Shown here one piece after another: positions 1 through 5,845 of a stretch of 6,552 bases of DNA. The position numbers and the translations under genes are program-made. Every line of letters starts with the position of its first letter. Position 1 is the stretch's first letter. The DNA comes from an uncultured Candidatus Saccharibacteria bacterium (GTDB lineage: Bacteria > Patescibacteria > Saccharimonadia > Saccharimonadales > 2-12-FULL-41-12): the NCBI GenBank assembly GCA_946478995.1, contig CAMLDK010000053.1, positions 1 to 6,552 of the forward strand, given 5' to 3'. A model generated the notes under the pieces. That model searched no databases and was not told where the DNA came from. It saw only the letters and a program-made list of their open reading frames with translations.

Positions 1-261
1 AGCCCGGATGATTCTGCTACGCAGTGGGGTTGGCTTGAGGAAAACTGGCAAAAAATAAATCCTACCACCACAAAGGATCTGGAGCCGGGAGATGTAGCTA
101 TAAATGGTGACCATACTTATGTATATGTTGGTAAAATCCCAGGATTTAACAGTACGATTGCCTCTGCTTCATATAGTACAACCGGTCTAAGCTGGAGATC
201 TCCTATGGCTGGAAAAGAAGCCCCCGCGGACTCGGATTATAGTTGGTATAGGAAGAAATAA
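1..261 (+). CDS. C-terminal part of an NlpC/P60- or CHAP-like cell-wall hydrolase (5' end missing)
   Basis: An open frame runs from the first base of the window to a TAA at 259-261 and gives 86 residues; the start lies outside the window. The visible part contains an 'DLEPGDVAI' stretch (residues 26-34) followed directly by 'GDHTYVYVG' (36-44). This is the beta-strand/His arrangement found around the catalytic histidine of NlpC/P60 and CHAP cysteine peptidases, and H38 would be that histidine. Downstream, 'ASASYSTTG...RSPMAGK' and a final 'WYRKK' resemble the closing strands of such domains. The catalytic cysteine would lie upstream and cannot be checked. If the assignment is right, the protein cuts peptidoglycan peptides or acts as a surface amidase. 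The next gene starts two bases after the stop, so it is the first visible gene of an operon. The fold assignment is by motif only; another secreted beta-rich protein is possible. Confidence 0.55.
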   Translation, partial: SPDDSATQWGWLEENWQKINPTTTKDLEPGDVAINGDHTYVYVGKIPGFNSTIASASYSTTGLSWRSPMAGKEAPADSDYSWYRKK

Positions 262-263
262 GG

Positions 264-911
264 ATGCAAGGACAAAATCGACGCAAAAAACTTATGATTA
301 TCATCGGCGTAGCTATTATTGCTTTTCTCCTCTATCAATTAATCATTTTTTTCTCCAGGCAAGGTGAAACAAAGGTAGAAATAATAGTTGTCCCCGATGA
401 TTCCGCAGTATCTGTAAATAATGAGACTATAAAAGGTAAAACCTTATACCTCGGGCAGGGCGACTATACTTTCTCTGCTACAAAAGACGGCTGGACTACA
501 GACACCCAATCCGTGCAGGTTGGTAAAGACGCGCTACAGGTCGGTTTAATCCCAGAGCCAAGCTCCGAGGAGGTAAAGCAATATCTGAAAGATAACCCCA
601 ATATCCAGCTTCAGCGCGAAGCCATAGGAGGGTTAAGAGCTAATCTTAAAGGCCAAAAAATACAAGATCAAAATCCTCTAATAGAATTCCTGCCGTACTC
701 TCAAGAATCACCGCCTTTTAGCATCGACTACGGCCTGTCAAAAGAGCGAAAGGGCGATATATTTTTGTTAATAAGCGACAGCACCCCCAATGGGCGGGAA
801 GCTGCTATGGACTGGATACGGCTGCAAGGGGTAGACCCTACCGATTTAGAGATCTATTTTTCAGACTTTCCTAATCCGCTGGCACCAAAGGAAGAGGAGC
901 ATACCCACTAA
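264..911 (+). CDS. Membrane-anchored protein with PEGA-like domain, function unknown
   Basis: This 215-residue protein has a short basic N-terminus (R6-K9) and one hydrophobic segment (about residues 10-30), which predicts an N-in, C-out membrane anchor. Residues about 37-96 look like a PEGA-type surface beta domain: a 'VPDDSAVSVNNETIKGKT' strand-turn, then 'GQGDYTFSATKDGW', then a 'VQVGKD' strand. The second half (about 100-210) is a separate, unrecognised domain with 'NPLIEFLPY', 'GDIFLLIS' and a terminal 'NPL', ending in a charged tail (EEEHTH). The ATG at 264 is supported by GGAAG at 251-255 with an 8-base spacer, sited inside the end of the upstream gene. The stop overlaps the next ATG (TAATG), so translation of the pair is probably coupled. 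No catalytic motif is visible; a structural or assembly role in an envelope complex with its neighbours is inference. It resembles proteins seen in Saccharibacteria, but this is an impression and not a search result. Confidence 0.8.
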   Translation: MQGQNRRKKLMIIIGVAIIAFLLYQLIIFFSRQGETKVEIIVVPDDSAVSVNNETIKGKTLYLGQGDYTFSATKDGWTTDTQSVQVGKDALQVGLIPEPSSEEVKQYLKDNPNIQLQREAIGGLRANLKGQKIQDQNPLIEFLPYSQESPPFSIDYGLSKERKGDIFLLISDSTPNGREAAMDWIRLQGVDPTDLEIYFSDFPNPLAPKEEEHTH

Positions 912-1594
912 TGAATACTAAAGGTAAAATCTTTCTTTTCTTATTCGGTTTGGTCTTGCTTATTCTAGCGTGGCTCGGAGTCCGTCATTTCCTAGCGCTG
1001 GGCACACTGGTTGTAAATTACGAAAACATAAATTCAATTTCTATTTATGGCGTTGATGGTTTGGACAGCCATGGTGATGCTGATGAAAAGCCCGTAAAAA
1101 CAATTGGTCGCTCCGGAGAGGAAATAAGCCTGGAAAAGGGCAGTTATATCCTGCAGTATGATGCAGCAGACAATTACCAAGATCATTTTGTCGCGATAGA
1201 ATTAAATGAAAAGCGACAAACTGTCAACATTTCACCGGAACATAGCCAGGAATATTTTGACAAAATTTTGGACAGCGAAATAGACAGCATTGACAAGGTC
1301 ATACAAGAAAAATATCCGAAAACTAAAAGTCTTTATGAGATCCAAAGGGGCAGCTTATATAAAGATGGTGAGTGGTACGGCACAACCCTGTTATATAAAG
1401 GGGGCATTAGAGGCGACAACTTCCTCAAAACAGATACTTTAAGGATTATTCTAAAAAAAGAAAACGGGCAATGGGCTATAAAAACCAATCCCCCGAACAT
1501 CTTATTTAACAAATATGCTTATCCGGACGTTCCCGAAGACATCTTGCGAAGCGTAAATAACCTGTCTCCTACGCCCAGCCAAGAAAATCTATAG
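911..1594 (+). CDS. Single-pass membrane protein, function unknown
   Basis: This 227-residue protein has the same build as its upstream neighbour. A short charged N-terminus is followed by one hydrophobic helix (about residues 6-30), then a beta-rich extracytoplasmic region in which 'EEISLEKGSYILQYDA' and 'VAIELNEKRQTVNISPE' suggest a PEGA-like or carbohydrate-binding-like sandwich (about 33-110). A helical stretch (about 112-138) leads to a C-terminal domain with 'GSLYKDGEWYGTTLLYKG', 'LRIILKKENGQWAI' and 'NPPNILFNKYAYPDVPEDIL'. The alternating strands of that domain resemble small ligand-binding or NTF2-like folds, but I cannot name the family. Its ATG overlaps the previous TAA by one base, and AGGAG at 895-899 provides a Shine-Dalgarno with an 11-base spacer. 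It ends with tandem stops (TAG TAG, 1592-1597). The shared architecture suggests the two proteins act together at the cell surface. The ORF itself is secure; the function is unknown. Confidence 0.78.
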   Translation: MNTKGKIFLFLFGLVLLILAWLGVRHFLALGTLVVNYENINSISIYGVDGLDSHGDADEKPVKTIGRSGEEISLEKGSYILQYDAADNYQDHFVAIELNEKRQTVNISPEHSQEYFDKILDSEIDSIDKVIQEKYPKTKSLYEIQRGSLYKDGEWYGTTLLYKGGIRGDNFLKTDTLRIILKKENGQWAIKTNPPNILFNKYAYPDVPEDILRSVNNLSPTPSQENL

Positions 1595-1606
1595 TAGTTT
1601 AATTTT

Positions 1607-2662
1607 TTACAGGGCGATTATCTGGGCTTTTTGGGAGAAACTTTTTTGGACAATATCCGCGTCGGTAGTAGTAATGACCGCCTGATATTTCTTAAGATAG
1701 TTCGTAAGCGACCGACGGCGTGATCCGTCCAGCTCGCTAAAGACATCGTCCAGTAAAAACAATGGTTTTTCGCCTGTGGACTCCTCTAAAATCTCCAGTT
1801 GTATGATCTTTAGAGCGAGTATGAGCGTCCGTACCTCCCCGCGCGAAGCATAACCGGCGGCAATATTGCCATTCAGAAAAACCAGGAAATCATCACGGTG
1901 CGGCCCTGCTCCGGTAAACCCCCTCAACCTATCTTCAGCCATATTATTTTCTAATTTTTTGAGGAGCTTCGCCGAGTAGTCCCCGCTGGTTGGTACGCTA
2001 CTTTTGTATTCCATGCGAAGCAAGCTTTCCTTATGGGCTATTTTGGAATAAGTTTCGCTTATTTTCTGGTTAATTCTTGCTACTGTTTCGAGTCTTTTTT
2101 GGACAATTTTGCCGGCTAGTTCGCTTAGTCTTAAGCTCCAGACAAAAAGCTGGCTTTCGTCGTCCGGATCAAACTTCAAAAGTGCGTTGCGCTGGGCAAG
2201 CGCTCTTTTATACCTGGACAAATAAGCGGAGTAGTCTTTCAGGTTTTGCGAAATAAGCTGGTCAAAATAGTTTCTGCGTGCCGAAGGGTCGTCTTGGAGC
2301 AGGAACAGGTTGTTAGGCTCAAAAAGCACGGCCGGGCTTCTCTGCGCAAAAGGCAGCCGCTTATAAGTTCTTTTGTCTATCTCATAAGTCAGCTCGAGTT
2401 TGTTCTGGCTGTTCGTAATTTTCAGTGTCCTAAGCTCATTCCTGTCCGTGTGGGCGTCGATTCTAGCCCAGGTCTGGCCGTTTTTCACTAGGTCGTTTTT
2501 TCCCCTATAGGCGCCTGTGTTAAGTATTAAAAGAAGAGATTCTATCAGGTTGGATTTTCCTACGGCGTTCGGGCCTACGACTATGTTCACTTGCGGCGAC
2601 AACTCGAAAGAGCTGTCGGTGTAAGACCTATAATTCTGCAGTCTTATGTCTGTCAGGGGCAT
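1607..2662 (-). CDS. recF: DNA replication and repair protein RecF
   Basis: RecF is an SMC-like ATPase that binds gapped DNA near stalled forks and, with RecO and RecR, loads RecA in the cytoplasm. The 351-residue product has the family's usual length and landmarks. It opens with 'LTDIRLQNYRSY', followed by Walker A GPNAVGKS (residues 30-37), 'DDPSARRNYFD', 'GAGPHRDDF' and an ABC-type signature SRGEVR. Walker B with D-loop, 'LFLLDDVFSELD', sits at 301-312, and a TTTD stretch lies in the switch region. The signature has Glu where many relatives have Gln (SQGQ/SRGQ), a change I would expect to be tolerated. It lies 44 bases downstream of dnaN on the same strand, the classic dnaA-dnaN-recF order, and is probably co-transcribed. 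Its start lacks a clear Shine-Dalgarno, but the first residues fit the family N-terminus. Its stop is only 12 bases from that of the convergent plus-strand gene. Confidence 0.95.
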   Translation of the reverse strand: MPLTDIRLQNYRSYTDSSFELSPQVNIVVGPNAVGKSNLIESLLLILNTGAYRGKNDLVKNGQTWARIDAHTDRNELRTLKITNSQNKLELTYEIDKRTYKRLPFAQRSPAVLFEPNNLFLLQDDPSARRNYFDQLISQNLKDYSAYLSRYKRALAQRNALLKFDPDDESQLFVWSLRLSELAGKIVQKRLETVARINQKISETYSKIAHKESLLRMEYKSSVPTSGDYSAKLLKKLENNMAEDRLRGFTGAGPHRDDFLVFLNGNIAAGYASRGEVRTLILALKIIQLEILEESTGEKPLFLLDDVFSELDGSRRRSLTNYLKKYQAVITTTDADIVQKSFSQKAQIIAL

Positions 2663-2706
2663 GTGTAGTATTCTACTTTGGTTTAGATATTCTTATTAGT
2701 CCGGAA

Positions 2707-3801
2707 TCAGCTTTTTAGCGGCATGATTATGTGCTTGTAGTCGTCTCCGCCGGTTTTTTTGATGATAAAAGGCTCTAATTTTTGGTTGAAACCTATGAAT
2801 ATTTCTTCACCGTCCGTGGCATTGAGAGCGTCCATTATAAACCTGGAGTTGAGGGTGATCTTTCCTGAACCCCTAGCTTCTTTTGCGGTGGTTTTAGCTG
2901 AGTTTTCGCCCACCTGAGAGGCCGGGGAGGTAATGTTTATCTCGCCGCTTCCTTCGTCTACTTCTAAAATTACGCTGCCGCCGGTTTCGCGGGCAAAGAG
3001 GCTGGAGACTTTGGTTATATTAGCCAGCTCGCTTCGTGAAACGATAGCCGATGTCTCAAATTTGGTCGGTATCAGTTTCTTATAGTCTGGGAATTTGCCG
3101 TCTATCAATCTGGTCACAAGTTCGGCGTCGCCGGTTTTGAAAAGTATTTGCTGTTCGTCGCTGATTATCTCAACCTCTTCCGTGGATGTATCCAGAATCC
3201 GAAGCAAGTCCTGCAGGGAACTCGCTGGTACAAGGGCGTTGATGTCTTCCTTAACTTTGCCTAATACTTTTTCCGCTAAGCGGTAGCTGTCTGTAGCTAC
3301 TACGAAAAGCTCGTTGTTTTCCGTGTGGAAGCTTACGCCGGTTAAGACCGGCCGCGCCTCATCGCCGCTTGCGGCGACTATTGTCTGGTTCAGGGCTTTC
3401 TTGAGCGATTCGCTGTCTGTCTTCCATTTCTGGCCGTTCTTTATTTTTGGCATTACCGGATAGTCCTCTGCGGACGTGCCGTTGATGGTCGACTTATGCT
3501 GGTCCGTGCTGACTTTCAGCTTATTGTCTTCTAGTTTGAGCTCTATTGTCCCGGGGGGCAGGCTGGAGATGAAGTCCTGTGTCAATCTGGCCGGTACTGT
3601 TATAGCTCCCTCTTCGGTTACTTTTGAGCCGATGTATTGGGTTATGGCTATATTCAAGTCTGTTGCGGCGATACAAAGCCTGTTGTCCACTGTCTTTATC
3701 AGGACATTGGAGAGTATGGGCAGGGTATTTCTGGCGGTAGCTATCCTGGCAACATTATTTAGTGCCCTTGAAAGATTTTCTTGTGTAACTTGTAGTCTCA
3801 T
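2707..3801 (-). CDS. dnaN: DNA polymerase III subunit beta (sliding clamp)
   Basis: DnaN forms the ring-shaped homodimer that tethers DNA polymerase III to DNA and recruits MutS, ligase and other clamp-binding proteins. The 364-residue product matches the family's usual ~366 and shows three consecutive clamp domains: about 1-120 ('ENLSRALNNVARIA', 'TLPILSNVLI', 'ATDLNIAI', then 'TSAEDYPVMP'), about 125-245 ('VAASGDEARPVLTGV', 'VATDSYRLA', then 'IDGKFPDYKKLIP'), and about 245-364, ending 'YKHIIMPLKS' like the C-termini of other clamps. The ATG at 3799-3801 is preceded by AGGAG (minus strand, 3810-3806) with a short 4-base spacer. It stops with TGA, showing that TGA is a real stop in this genome. 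A 240-base spacer separates it from dnaA upstream, so it may have its own promoter as well as read-through; TATATA at about 3825-3830 on the minus strand is a possible -10 but no good -35 is visible. Confidence 0.97.
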   Translation of the reverse strand: MRLQVTQENLSRALNNVARIATARNTLPILSNVLIKTVDNRLCIAATDLNIAITQYIGSKVTEEGAITVPARLTQDFISSLPPGTIELKLEDNKLKVSTDQHKSTINGTSAEDYPVMPKIKNGQKWKTDSESLKKALNQTIVAASGDEARPVLTGVSFHTENNELFVVATDSYRLAEKVLGKVKEDINALVPASSLQDLLRILDTSTEEVEIISDEQQILFKTGDAELVTRLIDGKFPDYKKLIPTKFETSAIVSRSELANITKVSSLFARETGGSVILEVDEGSGEINITSPASQVGENSAKTTAKEARGSGKITLNSRFIMDALNATDGEEIFIGFNQKLEPFIIKKTGGDDYKHIIMPLKS

Positions 3802-4041
3802 AACGCTCCTAAATTAATTCTTATATATTTAATTCTTTGTAGTAGTTTTGGCTGTGGAGAATATGGAAAAACGGAAAACATAGGTGTTAGAAAGTTACAA
3901 AGCCTGTTTAAAAATCCTCGGAAAAAACTGTTAAAAAAACTGGATAAAACAAAAAATCCAAAAAGAGCCTGTTTAAAAGAAAGGCTGTCCGTGGAAAAGC
4001 CAGCATATAAACACATGTTGTCCGCAGCCAAACCACAAGAT
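3802..4041. other. dnaA-dnaN intergenic spacer, A-rich, possible second part of oriC
   Basis: The 240 bases between the dnaA stop and the dnaN start have a strongly purine/A-rich plus strand with several A-tracts. It holds short repeats of the CTGTTTAAA type (see the repeat entry). It also has three one-mismatch matches to the DnaA-box consensus TGTGNAWAA: TGTGGAGAA at 3853-3861, TATGGAAAA at 3862-3870 and CGTGGAAAA at 3990-3998. In several bacteria oriC lies here or is split between the two flanks of dnaA, so the spacer may hold unwinding or DnaA-binding sequence. It is also spanned on the minus strand by an 83-codon open frame, discussed in the findings, which I do not annotate as a gene. 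No terminator is evident. Confidence 0.45.
3901..3978 (+). repeat. Iteron-like short direct repeats CTGTTTAAA
   Basis: A 13-base direct repeat, AGCCTGTTTAAAA, occurs exactly at 3901-3913 and 3966-3978. Its core recurs in looser form between them: CTGTTTAAA (3904-3912), CTGTTAAAA (3928-3936), CTGGATAAA (3940-3948) and CTGTTTAAA (3969-3977), all in the same orientation. The third copy read on the minus strand, TTTATCCAG, resembles the left part of a DnaA box. Spacing between copy starts is 24, 12 and 29 bases, so it is not a regular tandem array. Binding by DnaA or another initiator is inference. Confidence 0.5.
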
Positions 4042-5421
4042 TTAAACATTCAAACGCTCCTTGATCGACGAAATTGCCGCTCGCACCTCTTGGTCGAAAG
4101 CCTGTTCTTTTTCTATTTTCTCAACCGAATGGATTGCAGTCGTATGGTCTTTCCGGCCAAGCTCCCTGGCAACCTTGGGGAAGCTTAGATGCAACTCGTT
4201 CCTTATGATATACATGGCTATTTGCCTCGGTACGACAATTTCCTTGTCCCGCTTAGGGCCGGTGAGCTCTTCAACCGAAAGATGAAAATAACGAGCTGTT
4301 TTCTCTACCACCTGCCTGGCTGTGATGTGGCGCGTGCGTTGCTTCTGGCCGAATAGAGCTACAGCTACCTCAAGCGTCGGTTCGATAGAGCGCATATCGC
4401 AAAACGCCACCAATTGGTTAAGAACGCCCTCAAGCTCGCGGATATTATTCTGTACATACCCCGCCAAGTGTTCTACCAGGTCATGAGGCAAAGATATATT
4501 ATGCTGGTTTGCTTTGCTTTGGATAATCACACACCTGGTCTCAAAATCAGGGGCCTGCATATCAATCGCCATACCCCATTCAAACCTTGAGCGCAGCCTG
4601 TCTGTCAGGGTCGGGATGTCCTTTGGTCTTGTGTCGCTGCTGATGATGATCTGTTTGTTTGCCTGGTGCAGGGCGTTAAACGTATGGAAAAACTCTTCCT
4701 GGGTCTTTTCTTTGCCGGCTATAAACTGGACATCGTCGACTATCAGAACATCAGCACCCCTGTAGTATCCGGCAAAATCAGTGTTCTTTTTATAGCGGAT
4801 AGCATCTAGAAATTCCTGTACGAACTGCTCGGTGGAGATATACACTACGCGGGCCGAAGGGTTTTTGCTGTTTATAGCATTGCCTACAGCCTGTATAAGG
4901 TGGGTTTTCCCTATACCGACACCGCCATATAGGTAAAGAGGGTTATATTTTTTCCCAGGTGAGCTTGCTACCGCCTGACACGCCGCGTAAGCCAGCTCAT
5001 TGCCCGAGCCTACTATAAAGTCCTCAAAGATATACTTCTCGTTTAATCCATGCCTGTATGAATGTGTGAGGCTTGTTGTCTTTGATGTGCTTAGCCCAGA
5101 ACTGTCTGTTTGCCTATGGTCCGAGTGCGCCGTCAATATTATCGGCTGGTCCTCAACCCGCCTATGAAGGGGGGAAGCGGGCAGGATTTTGTATTCTATG
5201 GTTTTTGGCGTTACACCGTTTTTCTCAAGAGTCTCTTTTATAAGTTCGTCGAATCTTTTTTCGAGCTGCTGTTTTATAAAGATGTTTGGAGCGCCTATCA
5301 CCACCGCTTCATCATCTATTTGGAGTAACCTGGTGTTCTTGAACCAAGTTACGAAATTGCCCTGGGACACTCCTAGTTCGATTTCCCCCAATACCGTTTG
5401 CCATAACACAGCAGTGTCCAA
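4042..5421 (-). CDS. dnaA: Chromosomal replication initiator protein DnaA
   Basis: DnaA is the AAA+ ATPase that binds 9-mer boxes at oriC, oligomerises and melts the origin. All four domains are present in 459 residues. Domain I (about 1-80) begins 'LWQTVLGEIEL' with 'NFVTWFKNT'; domain II is a variable polar linker (about 82-124). Domain III (about 127-340) has Walker A GGVGIGKT (166-173), Walker B VLIVDD (225-230), sensor I around 'IIISSD', the arginine-finger region 'LTDRLRSRFEWGM' (272-284) and sensor II 'NIRELEG' (R328). Domain IV (about 360-459) carries the helix-turn-helix signature 'GRKDHTTAIHSVEKI' (422-436). The start is TTG (5419-5421): an in-frame TAA lies two codons upstream (5425-5427), no ATG or GTG is available before domain I, and a strong Shine-Dalgarno precedes it. 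DnaA boxes just upstream suggest autoregulation, as known in other bacteria. It heads the dnaA-dnaN-recF set. Confidence 0.97.
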   Translation of the reverse strand: MDTAVLWQTVLGEIELGVSQGNFVTWFKNTRLLQIDDEAVVIGAPNIFIKQQLEKRFDELIKETLEKNGVTPKTIEYKILPASPLHRRVEDQPIILTAHSDHRQTDSSGLSTSKTTSLTHSYRHGLNEKYIFEDFIVGSGNELAYAACQAVASSPGKKYNPLYLYGGVGIGKTHLIQAVGNAINSKNPSARVVYISTEQFVQEFLDAIRYKKNTDFAGYYRGADVLIVDDVQFIAGKEKTQEEFFHTFNALHQANKQIIISSDTRPKDIPTLTDRLRSRFEWGMAIDMQAPDFETRCVIIQSKANQHNISLPHDLVEHLAGYVQNNIRELEGVLNQLVAFCDMRSIEPTLEVAVALFGQKQRTRHITARQVVEKTARYFHLSVEELTGPKRDKEIVVPRQIAMYIIRNELHLSFPKVARELGRKDHTTAIHSVEKIEKEQAFDQEVRAAISSIKERLNV

Positions 5422-5427
5422 GATTTA

Positions 5428-5437
5428 CCTTCTCCTT
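5428..5437 (-). promoter_or_regulatory. Shine-Dalgarno deciding the TTG start of dnaA
   Basis: On the minus strand AAGGAG (5437-5432) followed by AAGG (5431-5428) lies 6-10 bases before the TTG at 5421-5419. An in-frame TAA at 5427-5425, between this site and the TTG, rules out any upstream start in this frame. The next residues match DnaA domain I from its first helix, so the TTG start is strongly supported. Confidence 0.85.
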
Positions 5438-5477
5438 TTTTGGTTTCTTCAGTCCATGATAACCAACAAACCCAAAG

Positions 5478-5486
5478 TTTTCCACA
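5478..5486 (+). promoter_or_regulatory. DnaA box TTTTCCACA
   Basis: The 9-mer fits the relaxed consensus TTWTNCACA at every position and differs from TTATCCACA at one base. It lies about 57 bases upstream of the dnaA start codon, so it could contribute to dnaA autoregulation as well as to origin function. Confidence 0.6.
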
Positions 5487-5539
5487 GTAATTTTTAAAAC
5501 GGCTCACATTTCATCAAAAAATCGCTAACAAGAGTAAAT

Positions 5540-5548
5540 TTATACACA
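5540..5548 (+). promoter_or_regulatory. DnaA box TTATACACA
   Basis: The 9-mer fits TTWTNCACA at every position and differs from TTATCCACA only at the free fifth base. It lies in the middle of the dnaA-rpmH spacer, in the same orientation as the 5478 site and opposite to the perfect box 32 bases to the right. Confidence 0.65.
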
Positions 5549-5571
5549 CCAGAAAACTCAATCTGTTAAGC

Positions 5572-5580
5572 TGTGGATAA
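5572..5580 (-). promoter_or_regulatory. Perfect DnaA box TTATCCACA
   Basis: The plus strand reads TGTGGATAA, the exact complement of the classical high-affinity DnaA box. It is the only perfect copy I found in the intergenic spacers of the window and is the strongest single indicator that this spacer is the origin. Confidence 0.8.
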
Positions 5581-5625
5581 TGCAAACTTAAAAGTGGAAA
5601 AAACGACAAGAGTTTTGGATTTCCA

Positions 5626-5654
5626 TTGTCAAAACAACATTTTCCAACTAATAT
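5626..5654 (+). promoter_or_regulatory. Sigma-70-type promoter of rpmH
   Basis: TTGTCA (5626-5631, five of six bases of TTGACA) and TAATAT (5649-5654, four of six of TATAAT) are separated by exactly 17 bases. Transcription would be expected to start about seven bases after the -10, at about 5661, which is at or one base before the rpmH ATG. No Shine-Dalgarno is present before that ATG, consistent with a leaderless transcript. The -35 overlaps a small inverted repeat (TTGT-CAAA-ACAA). Confidence 0.55.
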
Positions 5655-5661
5655 TTAACTC

Positions 5662-5799
5662 ATGCCGAAACGAACTTATCAACCAAAGAAGCGCAAACGG
5701 GCAAGAGAACACGGATTCTTTAAACGAATAGCTACAAAGGCCGGCCAAAAGGTGCTGAAGCGCCGCAGGCTCAAGGGCCGCAAAAAGCTTTCCGCTTAG
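5662..5799 (+). CDS. rpmH: Large ribosomal subunit protein bL34
   Basis: The 45-residue product begins '[19 protein letters not shown]' and ends '[15 protein letters not shown]', the unmistakable bL34 sequence: a short, very basic protein buried in 23S rRNA of the 50S subunit. Length is typical (44-46). The ATG at 5662-5664 is fixed by the conserved N-terminus and the stop is TAG at 5797-5799. No ribosome-binding sequence precedes it, and the predicted promoter places the transcript start at the ATG. It lies 46 bases upstream of rnpA on the same strand, the standard rpmH-rnpA pairing beside dnaA, and the two are probably co-transcribed. Confidence 0.98.
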   Translation: MPKRTYQPKKRKRAREHGFFKRIATKAGQKVLKRRRLKGRKKLSA

Positions 5800-5845
5800 A
5801 AATAACAAGCTTTACTAGGTGGGCGTTAGGATTTACGCTTAGTTT

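Larger units (their letters stand above)
5422..5661. other. Candidate chromosomal replication origin (oriC), dnaA-rpmH divergent spacer
   Basis: This AT-rich 240-base spacer lies between the divergent dnaA and rpmH genes, a common oriC position. It holds three 9-mers fitting the DnaA-box consensus TTWTNCACA: 5478-5486 (plus), 5540-5548 (plus) and 5572-5580 (minus, the perfect TTATCCACA). A one-mismatch site, AGTGGAAAA, lies at 5593-5601. A-tracts and T-rich stretches around 5488-5545 could serve as an unwinding element. The rpmH promoter occupies the right edge. The dnaA promoter must also lie here, but I could not find a convincing -35/-10 pair on the minus strand. Location by box content and gene context is strong; the exact extent is a guess. 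Confidence 0.7.

Noticed and set aside
2246..2491. Plus-strand open frame antisense to recF
   Set aside because: It lies fully inside recF, whose motifs are unambiguous, and its product has no recognisable features. The same applies to the plus-strand frames inside dnaN (3095-3286, 3476-3817), those inside or overlapping dnaA (3991-5497) and the minus-strand frame inside rnpA (5965-6174).
2707..2709. Possible alternative genetic code (TGA as glycine), as in some CPR lineages
   Set aside because: dnaN ends at TGA exactly where clamp proteins end, glycine is encoded by GGN at conserved positions such as Walker A motifs, and no conserved frame here reads through TGA.
5488..5640. dnaA promoter on the minus strand
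   Set aside because: A perfect TTGACA (minus strand, 5633-5628) and a TATAAA (about 5544-5539) exist, but neither has a partner hexamer at acceptable spacing, so no specific promoter is called.
5800..5845. Possible hairpin in the rpmH-rnpA spacer (ACTA...GCGT with ACGC...TAGT)
   Set aside because: The two 4-base arms are separated by unequal unpaired bases and no U-tract follows, so neither a terminator nor a defined RNA element is supported.
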